Source of the DNA: Cervus elaphus
Lineage: Eukaryota > Chordata > Mammalia > Artiodactyla > Cervidae
NCBI RefSeq assembly: GCF_910594005.1
Contig: NC_057820.1
Location: 1,307,001-1,371,000 of the forward strand
Direction of reading: 5' to 3'
Length of the DNA stretch: 64,000 nucleotides
Shown piece after piece: positions 12,901-26,869 of this stretch (its first letter is position 1; every line of letters begins with the position of its first letter). The notes beneath the pieces were generated by a model. It had not been told where the DNA came from and searched no databases. It saw nothing but the letters and a program-made list of their open reading frames with translations. The translations under genes and the position numbers were made by a program.

Positions 12901-15900
12901 AGACCTATAACTAGTAAGGAGTGGAAATCAAATCTAAAATCTTCCAACAAACAAAGCCCTGGATGCAATGGCTTCAATGGTAAATTATACCAAACATTTA
13001 TAGAAGACCTAATCCAATCTTTTTCAAATTTTCCCCCCAAAATTGAAGAGAAGGCAACATTTCCCAACTCACTTTGAGGCCAGCAATTATCCTGATACCA
13101 AGGCCAGACAAACACACTACAAGAAGACTGCAGATCAACATCCTATATAAACACTGATGCAAAATTCCTCAACAAATTGCTAGCAAGCAGAATTCAGCAG
13201 GATATTGGAAGGATTATACACCATGACCAAGTGGAATTTATTTCTGGAATGCAAGGATGGTTCAACATATGAAAATTAATCAATATAATATGCCACATCA
13301 ACAGAATGAAAGGAGTTACATGATCATTTAAACTGATGCAAAAAAAAGCATTTGACAATATGATAAAAACTTTTTTGATTAAAAACCTTTTTATGATAAA
13401 AAACATTCAGAAAACTAGGAATGGAACAAGACTATCTCAATATAATAAGTCAAATATTAAAAACTCACAGCAAGCATCATATTCAGTGGTGAAAGACTGA
13501 AAGAGTCCCTAAGATCAGGAAAAAGGCAAGGATGCTTGCTGTTACCACTTCTATTCAACATGGTGTAGAAACTCTAGCCATGGTAATTAGGCAAGAAAAA
13601 GAAATAAAAGGCATCTAAATTGGAAAGGAAGAAGTAAAATTATCCTTACTTGCAGATGACATGATTTTATATGTAGAAAAATAAAGAGTCTACAAAAGAA
13701 AGATTCTAAATCTAAAGATTCTACAAAAGAAATGGTTGGAACTTTCTGAATGCAGCAAAATAGCAGGATATAACATCAACACACAAAAATCAGTTTCATT
13801 TCTACACACAATATGAAATGGAAATTACAAAAACAATTCCATTCATGACAGTGTCAAAAAGAGTGAAATACTTGGGAATTAACTTAAGCAAGAAGGTGAG
13901 AAACTTACAGAACGGAAGCTACAACAGGTCATTGTTGTTGTTTAGTTGCTAAGTTGTGTCTGACCCTTTGCGACCCTATGGACTGCAGCCCCACCAGGCT
14001 CCTCTGTCCATGGGATTTCCCAGGCAAGAGTACTGTAGCAGGTTGCCATTTCCTTCTCCAGGGAATATTCCCAACCCAGGGATTAAACCCATGTCTCCTG
14101 CACGGGCAGGCAGATTCTTTACCACTGAGCCACCAAGGAAGCCCACAAAACACTGCTGAAAGAAATTCAAAATGACATAAATAAATGGAAACACGTCTCA
14201 GGCTCTTGGATTGGAAGGCGATATATTAAGATGTCAATACTAGTCAAAGTGATCTACAGATTCAGTGCAACCCTTACCAAAATTCTAAAGACAATTTTTT
14301 CAGAAATAGAAAAATCCACCCTAAAATTCAAATGGAATCTTAAGGAACAGCAAGTAGTCAAAATAATCTTGACAAAGAAGAACAAAATTGCATGACCCAC
14401 ACTTCCTGCTTGCAAAACTTACTACAAGGTTACAGTAATAAAATCATGTGGTGCTGGCATAAAGAGGGCTTCTGTGGTGGCTCAGTGGTAAAGAATCGGC
14501 GTGCAATGTAGAAGATGCAGGAAACGCAGATTTGATCCTTGGGTCAAGAAGATCCCCTGGAGAAGGAAATGGCAACCCACTCCAGTATTCTTGCCAGGAA
14601 AAACTCCATGGACAGAGGAGCCTGGCAGGCTACAGTCTGTGGGGTTGCAGAGTCAGACACAATTGAGTATGCTTTACATTTTCAACTGGCATAAAGGTAG
14701 ACGTACAAACCAAACATACTCATAAAACAGTTAGCCCAGAAATAAACCCTTGCATATGCGGTCAAATGATTTTGATAAGGTGCTAAGACCATTCAATGGA
14801 GAAAGGACAGTCTTTTCAATAGATGGTGCTGGGAAAACTGGGTATCCACATGCAGAAAAATGAAACTGGATTCTTACTTAACACCATATACAAAAATTAA
14901 CTCAAAATTGATCAAGGACCTAAACATAAGACCTAAAATAATAAAACTCTAAGGAGAAAGCAGGACAAAAGTCTAACAGCGTTGGATTTGGCAAGGATCT
15001 CTTAGATATGACACCAAAGGAGAGGTAACAAAAGAAAGACATTTTAAATTAGACTTTATCAAAGTTAAAAATTTTGTGCCTCAAAAGACAGTACTGCGGT
15101 GGGAGGTGGGAAGGAGGTTCACGAGGGAGGGCACGTATGAATACCCCTGGCTGATTCACGTTGATGTACAGCAGAAACCAACACAACACTGTAAACAATG
15201 ATCCTCCAATTAAAAATAAATAAATTAAAAAATAATTATTAGGTAGCAGTGTATAACTTTTTTTTAAAAAGTTAGTATCAACAGAGTAAAAAGGCAATCC
15301 ACAGAATGGGAGAAAAACATATGAAAAGCATATTGATAAGGGATTAATATCCAAAACACACAGAACTCCAAAAACTAAACAATAAGAAAAAAATGTAATC
15401 CAAAAATGGGCAAAGGCCTTGAATAGACATTATTTTTCAAAGAAGATGTACAAATGGCCAAAAAGCACATTAGAAGATTTGAAGCATCACTAATCATTGG
15501 TGAAATGCAAACCGATACTACAATGAGATATCACCTCACAGCCATTAGGATGGCTATTGTCAAAAAAAACAGAAAACAACAACTGTTGTGAGGATGCAAA
15601 AAAACTGGAACCCTTATGCACTGTTTGTGGGAACGTAAAATGGTACTGGGGCTTTGGAAAAAACATGGTGGTGCCTCAAAAAATTAAAACCAGAATTACC
15701 GTAAGATTTAACAATTCACTTCTGGGTATATATTCAAAAGAACTGAAAGCAGGATCTTAAAGAGGTATTTGTATACCCATTTTCATAGCCCATATTTACA
15801 ATAGCTAATAATAGCTAGGTTGCCTCCATTTTCCACTGGCATAAAGACAGACATACATAGAATATGGAAACCACCCAGGTTGCATTCAACAGAATAAATA

Positions 15901-18900
15901 ATCAAAATGTGGCATGTACATACAATGGAGTATTATTCAGCCTCAAAAAGGAAGGAAATTCTGCAATACGCTACAGCATGGATGAACCCTGAGGACACTG
16001 CAGGAAGTGAAATGAGCCGGTCACTAAGAGACAAACAGTGTCCGTCCCACTTACGTGAAGCACTCAGAGTCGTCCAAGTCACAGAGAAACAAAGAGGAGT
16101 GGCGGGCGTCAGACGCTGGGGGAGGGGAGAATGGCAAGTAATTGTTCAATAGCTACGGGTTTCAGTTTTACAAGATGAAAACACTTATGGAGATGGAGCT
16201 GGTGCCGGGTGCAGAACAAGATGAATACTTACCACCACTGTACTCTGTAGTTACAGGGCTTCCCTGGTGGCTCAGATGGTAAAGAATCTGCCTGCAATGC
16301 AGGAGATCCGGGTTCAGTTCCTGGGTCAGGAAGATCCCCTGAAGAAGGGAATGGCTACTCACTCTAATACTCTTGCATGGAGAATTCCATGGACAGAGGA
16401 ACCTGGCGGGCTGCAGTCAAGGGGGTCCCGAAGAGTCGGACACAACCGAGTGACTTCTGCAGTTACAATCAGTGACTTCTGCAGTTACAATCAGTGACTT
16501 CTGCAGTTACAGTTTTGACGGTAAGTTTTACGTTGTGTATTTTATCACAATAAATTTTAAAAGATGTGCATTATTCATTGTATGCTATTTCCTTCTCAAT
16601 TAAAAAAGTACATAAAGAGAAAAAAATCAGTTCCAGGTTTATAAACCTAAATGCAAAGGCTAATGAAAATAACTCTAAACATAATGGAAGAGAGACTTCA
16701 TGAACTCGACAAAAGGAAAGGTTCCTTAAACAGGATGCAAAAAGCACTAACCATAAAGAAAAAGATTGATAAAATTAAAAATTAAGGACATCTATTGATC
16801 AAAAGGCATTAAGAGAGTAAAACGTTAAGACATAGAGGACAAAGGTATACATAACAGCCTTGTAACCAGAATATATCGAGATGTTCTATAAATCAGAAAG
16901 TGGAAGACAGAACCCTCAATATAAAAACGGGTAAAAATGTTGAGCAGATCTCTTACCAAGGAGAAACTCCAAACAGCCAACAATGTAATAAAAGCTATTC
17001 AACCTCCTCAGCAATCAGGACACCAGGAACCAACATCATAGCGAGACACCACTGTGTCCTCACCAGAAGGGCTCTGCTCAGGGTACGGGGGACCTGTGCC
17101 GGCGAGGATGTGCAGGACAGGACCTTGTGCGCACTTCACGCAGCTGCGGCTTTGGAAAGCAGGTCAGTGTTGTCTGACGAAGCTGCGCCAGCAGCTCACT
17201 GCGCCTCGGACCTGGGGAGCATGTGCCCACGGGCCCAGGAGACAGGCTCAGGGACACAGCACGGCCTGTGATGCCAGGCACAACCCTGCTGCCATCGGCA
17301 CTGTGGTGGAGCATGCGGCGGAGCACTGAGCCCCAAGGGGCATGGACTCGAAGCTGAGACACGGGTGAGAGCGGTCAGACACAGCGGCTGACCAACAGCG
17401 CCTTCTGAAGGAAAGCGACTATACCATCAGGCTCCTACACGGAAAGCTAAAGGAAATCGACAGTGGAAGGACCGCCACGTCAGGAAGGGGGCTCTGACAG
17501 GGAAGGGCCAGCAGGGCTTCTGGACGCTCTCAGCTTTGACCTGGGCAATGGTCATCCTGGAGTTTCCTTTAAAATATTAACTTTAAAATAACTTAAGTGG
17601 AACCCTTAATGCATCTTTTTCAGGCATCTTTATGCATCCCTCTATATTTTTTACAGTTGGAAAACTTTGATTTTGCTTTTTCAAAGTATCCAAGAAACCC
17701 ATGACCTGCCCACTCAAGGGGCGATGCCCTCTAAACCACCACACGTCCACATGGGGCAGGCACCAGCTATGGTCTTGCTTCAACTCTTGCAAGCGTGGGA
17801 TCCCCTGCAGGAGTCAGACATGGGGCGACAGTGCCCCAGGTGGGGCCGAGTGAGGAAGAAAAGGCCAGTCACGTGGGGCCCGCCTGGAGCCGCCCACTGC
17901 AGAGGAGGGCCAGCACACGCAGGCAGCCTGACGGACGTGCTCACCCCGAGAAGCGCTGACGTCCGCTCCATCTCCTCCTTGTTCACCCGAATGCGATGGG
18001 TTTCCATCACTGTGATTCAAACACCAAAGCAGACACCATTAGCACCGCATCAGCCAGTCACTTCTGAGAAAGACCGCAGGGCCAGGAGCGAGCCTCCCTC
18101 CCCGACTCGGGCCACGAGGACAGCGCGGGCTCAGTGGCATCCCCCAGGGTCGGCCCTGGAGCCCAGCGATGGTGGTGGTAGCGGGTGTGGGGACCCCGTG
18201 GGTGGGGAGGCGCCCCGGCCGTGTGCGAGGCTCTGCTCTCCCAGGGGCCCAGCAGGACACAGTGGGTCGGGGGCTAAGAGCAAGGACAGCAGGGAGCCCG
18301 AAACAGCCCTTCCAGGGGCTTCTCACGAAGTGTGAGGGTCTGGCACCCCAGGACCAGGACAGCTGCTGACACGGGAAACTTCCGGACAGGCCCCCTCCCC
18401 CCACACTGTTCTCGGGGGTGGGAGTCAGGAGGGTGCTCACCCCTCGGCCGGGGCACCTGCAGAACAGGCAGCTCAGAAGGGCTCCCACGTGACCCCGACA
18501 TCAGAGTCCTTCTAGACCAGGAGGTGACACGCCCCATGTCCTCTTGTCACAGGAAGGGGAAGCTAAGGGCTTGCTGCCTCTTTGGTGCCCATATGATGCA
18601 CCGCCCACCCCAAACTAAGTCACGAGAAAACAGGCGCCCCAGACAGAACAGAGAACGCTGGAAAGAGGACTGCATCACCTTCACGGTAGCTTACCTGCCA
18701 AAATCGGTATCAAAGGAAGCTCCAAAGTCCAGAAGAGCTGCCATAAACCACAAGCCTGTTTCAGGGGAAGAAATGACATTGTGTTACTTTGAAACTATTA
18801 CTTCTGCCTGCGTTTGCTGCACAGCCGACTTAATCCTGCTGAGCAGCTCCTCTGGGTGACGTGGTTAAAACTCCTATTTCCGTCAAGTATCCTATCTCAC

Positions 18901-21900
18901 AATTAATATTCATACCAAGCCCAAACGGAAGTATTCAGAAATATCTGGTAGGACGGGTTCCACTCCCACCTCTCTTCCATCTTTCTCATTTTAAGTGTGA
19001 TTCAGGTACTTGTGGCTTTCTTCTCCCACTTCAATTTCAGAACAGGAGGAAGCGCTGAAGGCCTCCAGGCCACATCAGCGGGCTCCTTCTCTGCTCTCAA
19101 GCTGGCTTTGCCCATGTCGGGGCAGGAGGAGAGGGAAGTGGCTTCCCCGTCCTCGGCCTGCGGCCCCTGCAGGACACTTGCCTTCCCAGGGGCCCGGTAA
19201 GAGCCCGCCCTTCAGTGCTGGGGTGGAGAAGCTCCGAGCCAGTGCCTGTCCCCGCAGGCCTCTCTGTCCCTTGCTGGCCCCGACTCCTGCCCTTGCTGTG
19301 GTACCTGGTCCCTTCATTCAACCCTTTTTGACTAGTCCTTCAAATGACCTCAGCTTCCCGATGAGACTCTGAGTGGAGCTGAAATGAACGCTTAGCTTTT
19401 ACATTAATTGCAGCATTGGAAACGTTCCAACTGAATTGGAGTCTTTTTTAAAAAACTGTTACAATTGTTGTCAACCTATAGAGGACATTTAAAAAGTCAG
19501 GTCTCATCATCTGGACGGTCCCCCAGTGAGTGACGCCCAGGGTCCCGTCTCCTGCCCTCAGGGACATGCCTCCTGTGGTCTGGACCAAGGCCAGCCCCTG
19601 GGCAGTGAAGCTACCACGAAGTGCCTTGCCTTTAGCTGGGAGCAGAGGTGCATCGTCAGTCTGTGGAGTACCCTCAGGTTCGCACGGACAGCCTGATTCT
19701 TCAAAAGAGCAAAAGAATGAACAGTTAGGAACGTTTGGGAGCAATGCTTGTCACACTTTAGGAAGCCACAACTTTTCCACAGAGACCGCACCCTGGTGCT
19801 GAGACCCATCACCCCAAGAAGAGCAGCCCCACACCACGGAATACTCTTCTTGGGTAAGCTCAAGATCCCTACTGCTTTCTTACTTTCTCTCCACCCCGAC
19901 TGCCCTCATTTTACAGGAAATGAGCCACAGAGAGGCTAAGTGGCCCAGGGGCAAAGATCACGCAGTGGGAGGGACAACAGGACGTGGACTTGGTCTCCTG
20001 GTCTCGGCCTCCGCACTCGCCACCCACCCTTGCCCCAGACACGCACAGAGACGCTGGGAGGTGGACCAACCAGAGTCGGCAACGAGGGTGGGGGGAGCCT
20101 CGGCCCCAACACGCAGTCTAACAGCCGCGCCCTCCCAGAGGCCTGGCGTCCCCACGGCACCCTTCACTCCGCCACACGGCCTGAGGACTCCAGGTGCCCA
20201 GACGGACGGAGCGTCAGAGGCCCCGCCCCACGACGCACCCTGCAGTGGCCGTGCAGCCCCGGTCCCACTCTCCCGGAACCACGGGCACATGTGTGTCCGT
20301 GTCTGGGCTGTGCCCGGCATGTGGCCAGCCTGCTGCCTGAACATGCTGTCTGCTGCAGAGCGCTGACCTGCGAGGCCTCCCCAGGACCGGCTCAGGCCCC
20401 CCAGCTCAGCCCGGCTGCACCTCCTCTCCCACAGCGGTCATCGTCTTTCTCTCCGACGAGGCCTCGCCGCCGCCCCCTCCCCAGGACCGGCACAGGCCCC
20501 ATGGCAATGTTCAGGCCCCCCAGCCCAGCCCAGCTGCACCTCCTCCACCCCAGCGGCCATCGTCTTTCTCTCCGACTAGGTCTCGCCGCCGCCCCCTCGG
20601 GGACCCACACTCTGAGTCCACAGTTTCCGCTCTCTCCTGCTCCTGCGTCTCACGCCGCGTCCCCAGACCCTGCAGAGCAGAGGGCCCCTCCCCACGCCGC
20701 TCTCACCACGTGTTCCCATGACGGACACGTCGCTGGACAAGCATGAGTCCCTCCCAGGCTGCCTCCTTTCTGCCGAGTGCGGACAAGGCCTTGGGCAGAG
20801 CCTCGTTGGGGAGCCGTAAGGTGGGGCACTCGCGGCCTGGCCTCCCTGACTTCTGTCAGGGAGGAAGCACCTCCTCTGAGTGTTTTGTTCCTGAAGCCCC
20901 TCCCACCTCTAACTTGTACATGTGTGTACCAGGAAAAACGCCCCTCTAGAGTCAGAAATGCAGACTGATCTACGGCCTCGACTTGACCTTGGGCGAAGTG
21001 CAGACGTGAGCCCTGTGCACCGGAGTCCTCTGTGAACCAGGGCTGACCACACACGGGGGGACCACTCCTTCCTCCAGCTACAGTATCCCAGCCTCTGTCT
21101 GGGGAAGTGCCGCCCAACGGCACGGACCTAGGAGGACTGCTCATCTCCACGCCCTGCTGCCCTGCCAAGGGGCAAACATGTGACACAGCGGTGGAAAGGA
21201 GACTCTGAGTGCTAAAACTGTGAATCTTGGACAAAAGTGACGCATGGAGGACAAGGTCATGGTTCACTGCTGGCCCCAGGGCCGTGGGCTCCTGCCGCCT
21301 GGGTCCTCTGAGCCGCCTGGCTGCTGTCTTCCCAAAGCTTGCCCTGCCTTTCCTCTGAGTCTCAGCTGCCCCACGTTCCTCTGACAAATTCCTTTTAGAC
21401 TAAGGGAGAGTGAGGTTCTCTGTTTCCAACCCCAAGCCTCTCTCTGACACAGATCCCCGACTCCACCCCACCGAGCAGGCATGTAGGATCAAATGCCCCA
21501 AACGACAGTCCTGAGCTCAGCCCGGCGTGCGGGGCAGGCTTGCACGGCCTCCTGCTTGGCCTTCCAGTCGTGCTTTGAACTGTGCTTGTTAACCAACAGC
21601 CGGGGAGCCTGGACAGAGTGGCTGAGAGTGCGGGCGCTGCTCCGGCTTGGCTGCCTCCCTGGCCCTGCAGTGCGGCGCATCAGGTCTCCCTCGCCCCGGG
21701 CTCCAGGCAGGGTTCCAGGGCTGCACACACCCTTGCTTCTGCAAACAATGGTTCCCAACGAGAGAGAGGGGCCTGGAGAGACAGACTCGGGCAGCCTCTA
21801 TGACTCTCCCCATGGTAACTGAGGAGCAGCCGCCTCCGGCTTCCGCCATGGAGGCCAAGTCTCCAGAACAAAGGATTTATCAACAAGCAGCTGTCCGCTC

Positions 21901-24900
21901 TCAGCGCAGGTGACCCTCTGACACCAAGGACCCATTTAAGAGAATCAGGCCGTGAAAGGCATCTCCCAGGGACAGCTTCACAAAGGGACAGAAGTCATGC
22001 ATCCTTATTCAGTATCCTCTACCAGAATACATCTCTGCCAAACAAGCAAAAGTAGATGTCGGCAATGTTCTTTTCACTACTGGGCTGTCCATAAAGTAGA
22101 AAAAGTTCTTAGAGGAAAATTAGGGTTGTATTAAGGTCCATAAACCTTATCTTAAAACAACTCACCACAGTCTTTCTTGAGGAATTTCCATCCACGCTGT
22201 TGACTGTAAATGTGGTGGGGTTTCCTAGGTACTTTGCCACTAAATCTTCAAAAGAGGGTGCAACATCACTAGGATCTATAAGCCACGCAGCAATTCTGGG
22301 ATCTAGCCCTACAAAGTCAGCAACTGCAGAGAGAAAGGTCAGTTAGTCATTCTATGAAAAACAAGTACTTTCCCCTGCCATGGAACAATGGACTGGTTCG
22401 AAATTGGGAAAGGAACATGACAAGGCTGCATACTGTCACCCTGCTTATTTAACTTCTATACAGATTGCATGCAAGCTGAAGCTCAAGCTGGAATCAAGAT
22501 TGCCGGGAGAAATATCAATAACCTCAGATGTGCAGATGACACCACCCTTACGGCAGACAGCGAAGAGGAACCAAAGAGCCTCTTGATGAAAGTGAAAGAG
22601 GAGAATGCAAAAGCTGGCTTAAAACTCAATGTTCAAAAAATGAAGATCGTGGTCTCCAGCCACATCACTTTATGGGAAACAATGGAGTCAGAGAGAGATT
22701 TTATTTTCTTGGGCTCCAAAATCACTGCAGATGGTGACTGCAGCCATGAAATTAAAAAAAGATGGTTGCTCCTTGGAAGAAAAGCTATGACCAACCTAGA
22801 CAGTGCATTAAAAAGCAGAGACATAACTTTGCCAACAAAGGTCCACATAGTCAAAGCTATAGTTTTTCCGGTAGTCATGTATGGATGTGAAAGTTGGACC
22901 TTAAAGAAGGCTGAGCACTGAAGAGTTGATGCTTTTGAACTGTGGTGTTGGAGAAGACTCTTTAGAAACCCTTGGCCAGCAAGAAGATCAAACCAGTCAA
23001 TCCTAAAATAAATCAGTCCTGAATATTCATTGGAAGGACTGATGTTGAAGCTGAAACTCCAATACTTTGGCCACCTGATACAAAGAGTCGACTCACTGGA
23101 AAAGACTGATGCTGAGAAGATTGAAGGCAGGAGGGGAAGGGGATAACAGAGAATGAGATGGTTGGACAGCATCACTGACTCGATGGACATGAGTTTGAAC
23201 AAGCTCCAGGAGATGGTGAAGAGCAGGGAAGCCTGGCTTCCTGTGTGCAGTCCATGGGCCTGCAAAGAGTCAGACACAACTGAGCGACTGAACTACAATC
23301 ACAAGGTTTGCATTAACTATTACAGTCCTGCCATCCCCCCTGTCACAGAGCCAAGCAACAGCGATGCTGAAGAATGCTGAGCCCTTGGTAAGAGTGGTCT
23401 CCACCAACCAGGTCCCACACAGCCAGTCTCCATGGGGAATCCGTCCCAAACTAACTCTCCAGGCTGAAAGAGATGGATGTCGGAAGCCTCAGCCCCACCC
23501 TTGCCGTCTCGCCCCACTTTTCTTCCTGCTCTGGAGCCTCTCTCTGCCCCGTGCATCTCTCTTTTCAACCATGCATCTCCCCACTTCCACTCTTCCCGTC
23601 TTCCCTCCTCCACCCACCTGCGGGGCAGCCTCCCCGACCCGGCACTGGGGTGTCAGTCTCGAGAGACAAGGAAGTGGGGTGGGGTGATCTCTGCAGCGCC
23701 CTGCCAGGAGGAACCCTAAAAACAGCTACTGTGCTGCACGTGGTGTGTGCAGAGAAACTTGGCGCAAGGCCACCCTCGACCCTGGGAGGACACATTCCCC
23801 CCTCGCCTGGTAGTCTTCTCGTCTGAAAACTGGGAGAAAAGATTACTGCAAGTAGCCGTGGGACACATAAGAAAGCACTTTTAAAATTTTCATTTTGTTT
23901 TTTTTTGGCTGCACCATGCCGCATGTGGGATCTTACTTCCCTGACTATGGAGCAAACCCACGCCCCTGCATTGGAAGCTTGGAGTCTTAACCAGTAGACC
24001 ACCAGGAAAGTCCTAAAGGTACTTCTTTAAAAAAAAAAAAAGTGATATTTGCCTAATATATTTTAGTACCAGAGTATTTTAGACCTGGAGCAGGAGTAAT
24101 GAAAGGATGGGGTGACTGATAAATTAAGAGACAAGTCTGGGAATCCTGAGTGATTGCTCTCTGAAGTTGCTATAACATTTTGAAGTGTGCTTCACAAAGA
24201 CAAAGAGTCGGTCTTTAAATAAAACTGTAGTCTTAGATCCCATCACACTAAGTATTATATTTTCTGGCATATTTAAATCACAGTAGGCTAAGAGATTTAT
24301 ATTTACCCAAGCAGCCAGTATCATCGCTATTTTTTTGAGAGCCGGGAAGTCACCTGTGTTGACAGATTTGGAACTCTGGGGGAGAGGAAGCACAGAGTCA
24401 GCCAGCAGTCTGACTGCTTGCTGCCCATCAGCTGTCAGGACTTTATATAACCGTGTCTGCCAACACTGACCCAGCCACACGATTTCATTGTTTGCTTTTC
24501 AAAGCTCTAGTGTTCCAAAATTAAGGGTTCTTATCAGCAAATGTTTTTGAAAAACCTTGGGGAAGGTCTGACAGCCCTGGAATGGTCTAGGGACTGTTCC
24601 CTACAAACTCCTGAAACCAATAAACTGAAGCTATGAGGACAAGCCCCACACTGGGGAGAACGTCAGGTGTTGGAAAAGAAGTGCCAACAAAGCAGCCTGT
24701 GAATGAACTAAGACAACCAAGAAAATGACAGAAGTTATGGTGGTAAAGAACCCTCCTGCTAGTGCAGGAGACATAGGAGACACAGGTTTGATCCCTGGAT
24801 TGAGAAGCTCCCCTGGAGCTGGGCATGGCGTTCCACTTCAGTATTCTTGCCTGGAGAACCCCATGGACAGAGGAGCCTGGAGGGCTACAGTCCAAAGAGT

Positions 24901-26838
24901 CAGACACGACTGAAGTGACTTAGCATGAAAATGAAGAACTCAGTTAGAAATACTTAGAGATTAGGTGACTTAGAAAAACTTGATGAATAGATGAAAGAAT
25001 TTAGGAAAGCAAAGTAAAACCAAAACACCACTTCTGAAATAAAAACTAAACTGGCAATCAGTTCAGTTCAGTCCCTCACTCGTGTCTGACTCTTTGTGAC
25101 CCCATGGACTGCAGCATGCCAGGCTTCCCTGTCCATCACCAACTCCCAGAGCTTACTCAAACTCATGTCCATCGAGTTGGTGATGCCATCTTGACATCTC
25201 ATCCTCTGTTGTTTCCTTCTCCTCCCGCCTTCAATCTTTCTCAGCATCAGGGTCTTTTCCAATGAGTTAGTGCTTCGTATCAGGTGGCCAAAGTATTGGA
25301 GCTTCAGCTTCAGCATTAGTCCTTTCAATAAATATTCAGGACTGATTTCCTTCAGGATTGACTGGTTTGATTTTACTGTCCAAGAGACTCTCAAGCGTCT
25401 TCTCCAACACCACAGTTCAAAAGCATCAATTCTTCAGTGCTTAGCTTTCTTTATGGTCCAACTCTCACATCCATACATGACTACTGGAAAAACCATAGCT
25501 TTGACTAGATGGACTTTTGTCAGAAAAGTAAAGTATGTCTCTGCTTTTTAATATGCTGTCCAGGTTGGTCATAGCTTTTCTTCAAGGAGCAAGCGTCTTT
25601 TAATTTCATGGCTGTAGTCACCATCTACAGTGATTTTGGAACCCCCCCAAAATAAAGTCTCTCACTGTTTCCATTGTTTCCTCATCTATTTCCCATGAAA
25701 TGATGGGACCAGAGGCCATGATCTTCGTGTTTTGAACGTTGAGTTTTAAGCCAGCATTTTCACTCTCCTCTTTCAACTTCATCAAGAAGCTCTTTAGTTC
25801 CTCTTTGCTTTCTGCCATAAGGGTCATGTCATCTGCATATCTGAGGCTATTGATATTTCTTCGAGAAATCTTGATTCCAGCTTGAGCTTCATCCAGTCCA
25901 GCATTTCAGATGACGTACTCTGCATATAAGTTAAATAAACAGGGTGACAATATACAGCCTTGACGTACTCCTTTCCCAATCTGGAACCAGTCTGTTGTTC
26001 CATGTCCAGTTCTAACTGTTGCTTCTTGACCTGCACACAGGTTTATCAGGAGGCAGGTAAGGTGGTGTGGTAGTCCCATCTCTTGAAGAATTTCCCACAA
26101 TTTGTTGTGATCCACACAGTCAAAGGCTTTGGCAAAGTCAATAGAGCAGAACTAGGTGTTTTTCTGGAATTTTCTGGCTTTTTCTATGATCCAACAGATG
26201 TTGACAATTTGACCTCTGGTTCCTCTGCCTTTTCTAAACCCAGTTTGAACATCTGGAAGTTCTGGGTTCATGCACTGTTGAAACCTTGCTTGGAGAATTT
26301 TGAGCATTACTTTGCTAATGTGTGAGATTAATGCAATTGTGCAGTAGTCTGAACATTCTTTGGCATTGCCTTTCTTTGGGATTAAAATGAAAACTGACCT
26401 TTTCCAGTCTTGTGGCCACTGCTGAATATTCGAAATTTGTTGGCATATTGAGTGCAGCACTTTCACAGAATCATCTTTTAGGATTTGAAATAGCTCAACT
26501 GGAATTCCATCACCTCCACTAGCCTTGTTCATAGTGATGCTTCCTAAGGCCCACTTGACTTCGCATTCCAAGATGTTCGGTTCTAGGTGAGTTATCACAC
26601 CAGTGTGGTTATCTGGGTCATGAAGATCTTTTTTGAATAGTTCTGTGTATTCTTGTAGCCTCTTCTTAATGTCTTCCGCTTCTGTTAGGTCCATACTGTT
26701 TCTGTCCTTTAATGTGCCCATCTTTGCATGAAATGTTCCCTTGGTATCTCTAATTTTCTTGAAGAGATCTCTAGTCTTTCCCTTCTATTGTTTTCCTCTA
26801 TTTCGTTGCATTGATCGCTGAGGAAGGCTTTCTTTTTT

Positions 26839-26869
<31 letters not shown>

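Larger units (their letters stand above)
11540..16560 (+). mobile_element. large old L1 (ORF2 and 3' UTR) carrying nested insertions
   Basis: The sense L1 ORF2 order is recognisable: CTGTCTGCAAGAGACTC (11566), the AATTTATTTCTGGAATGCAAGG reverse-transcriptase region (13233), the ACTTGCAGATGACATGATT motif (13649) and the 3' end near 15540-16190. It is full of stops and frameshifts. Later SINEs sit at 11908, 13932, 14466 and 16256, and an L1 3' fragment at 15085. It is antisense to POLN. Confidence 0.85.

Noticed and set aside
16449..16511. CRISPR-like direct repeats
   Set aside because: The units are contiguous with no spacers, in a mammalian intron, and are explained by SINE tail duplication.
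20650..21387. 245-codon minus frame and 268-codon plus frame (19940-20746)
   Set aside because: They occupy a CpG-rich stretch with a tandem duplication where all six frames are long. No family is recognisable.
24124..24480. 118-codon minus frame as an extra POLN exon
   Set aside because: Exons 5 and 6 already join in frame to match known POLN. This segment lacks a suitable donor and acceptor pair and resembles no POLN sequence.
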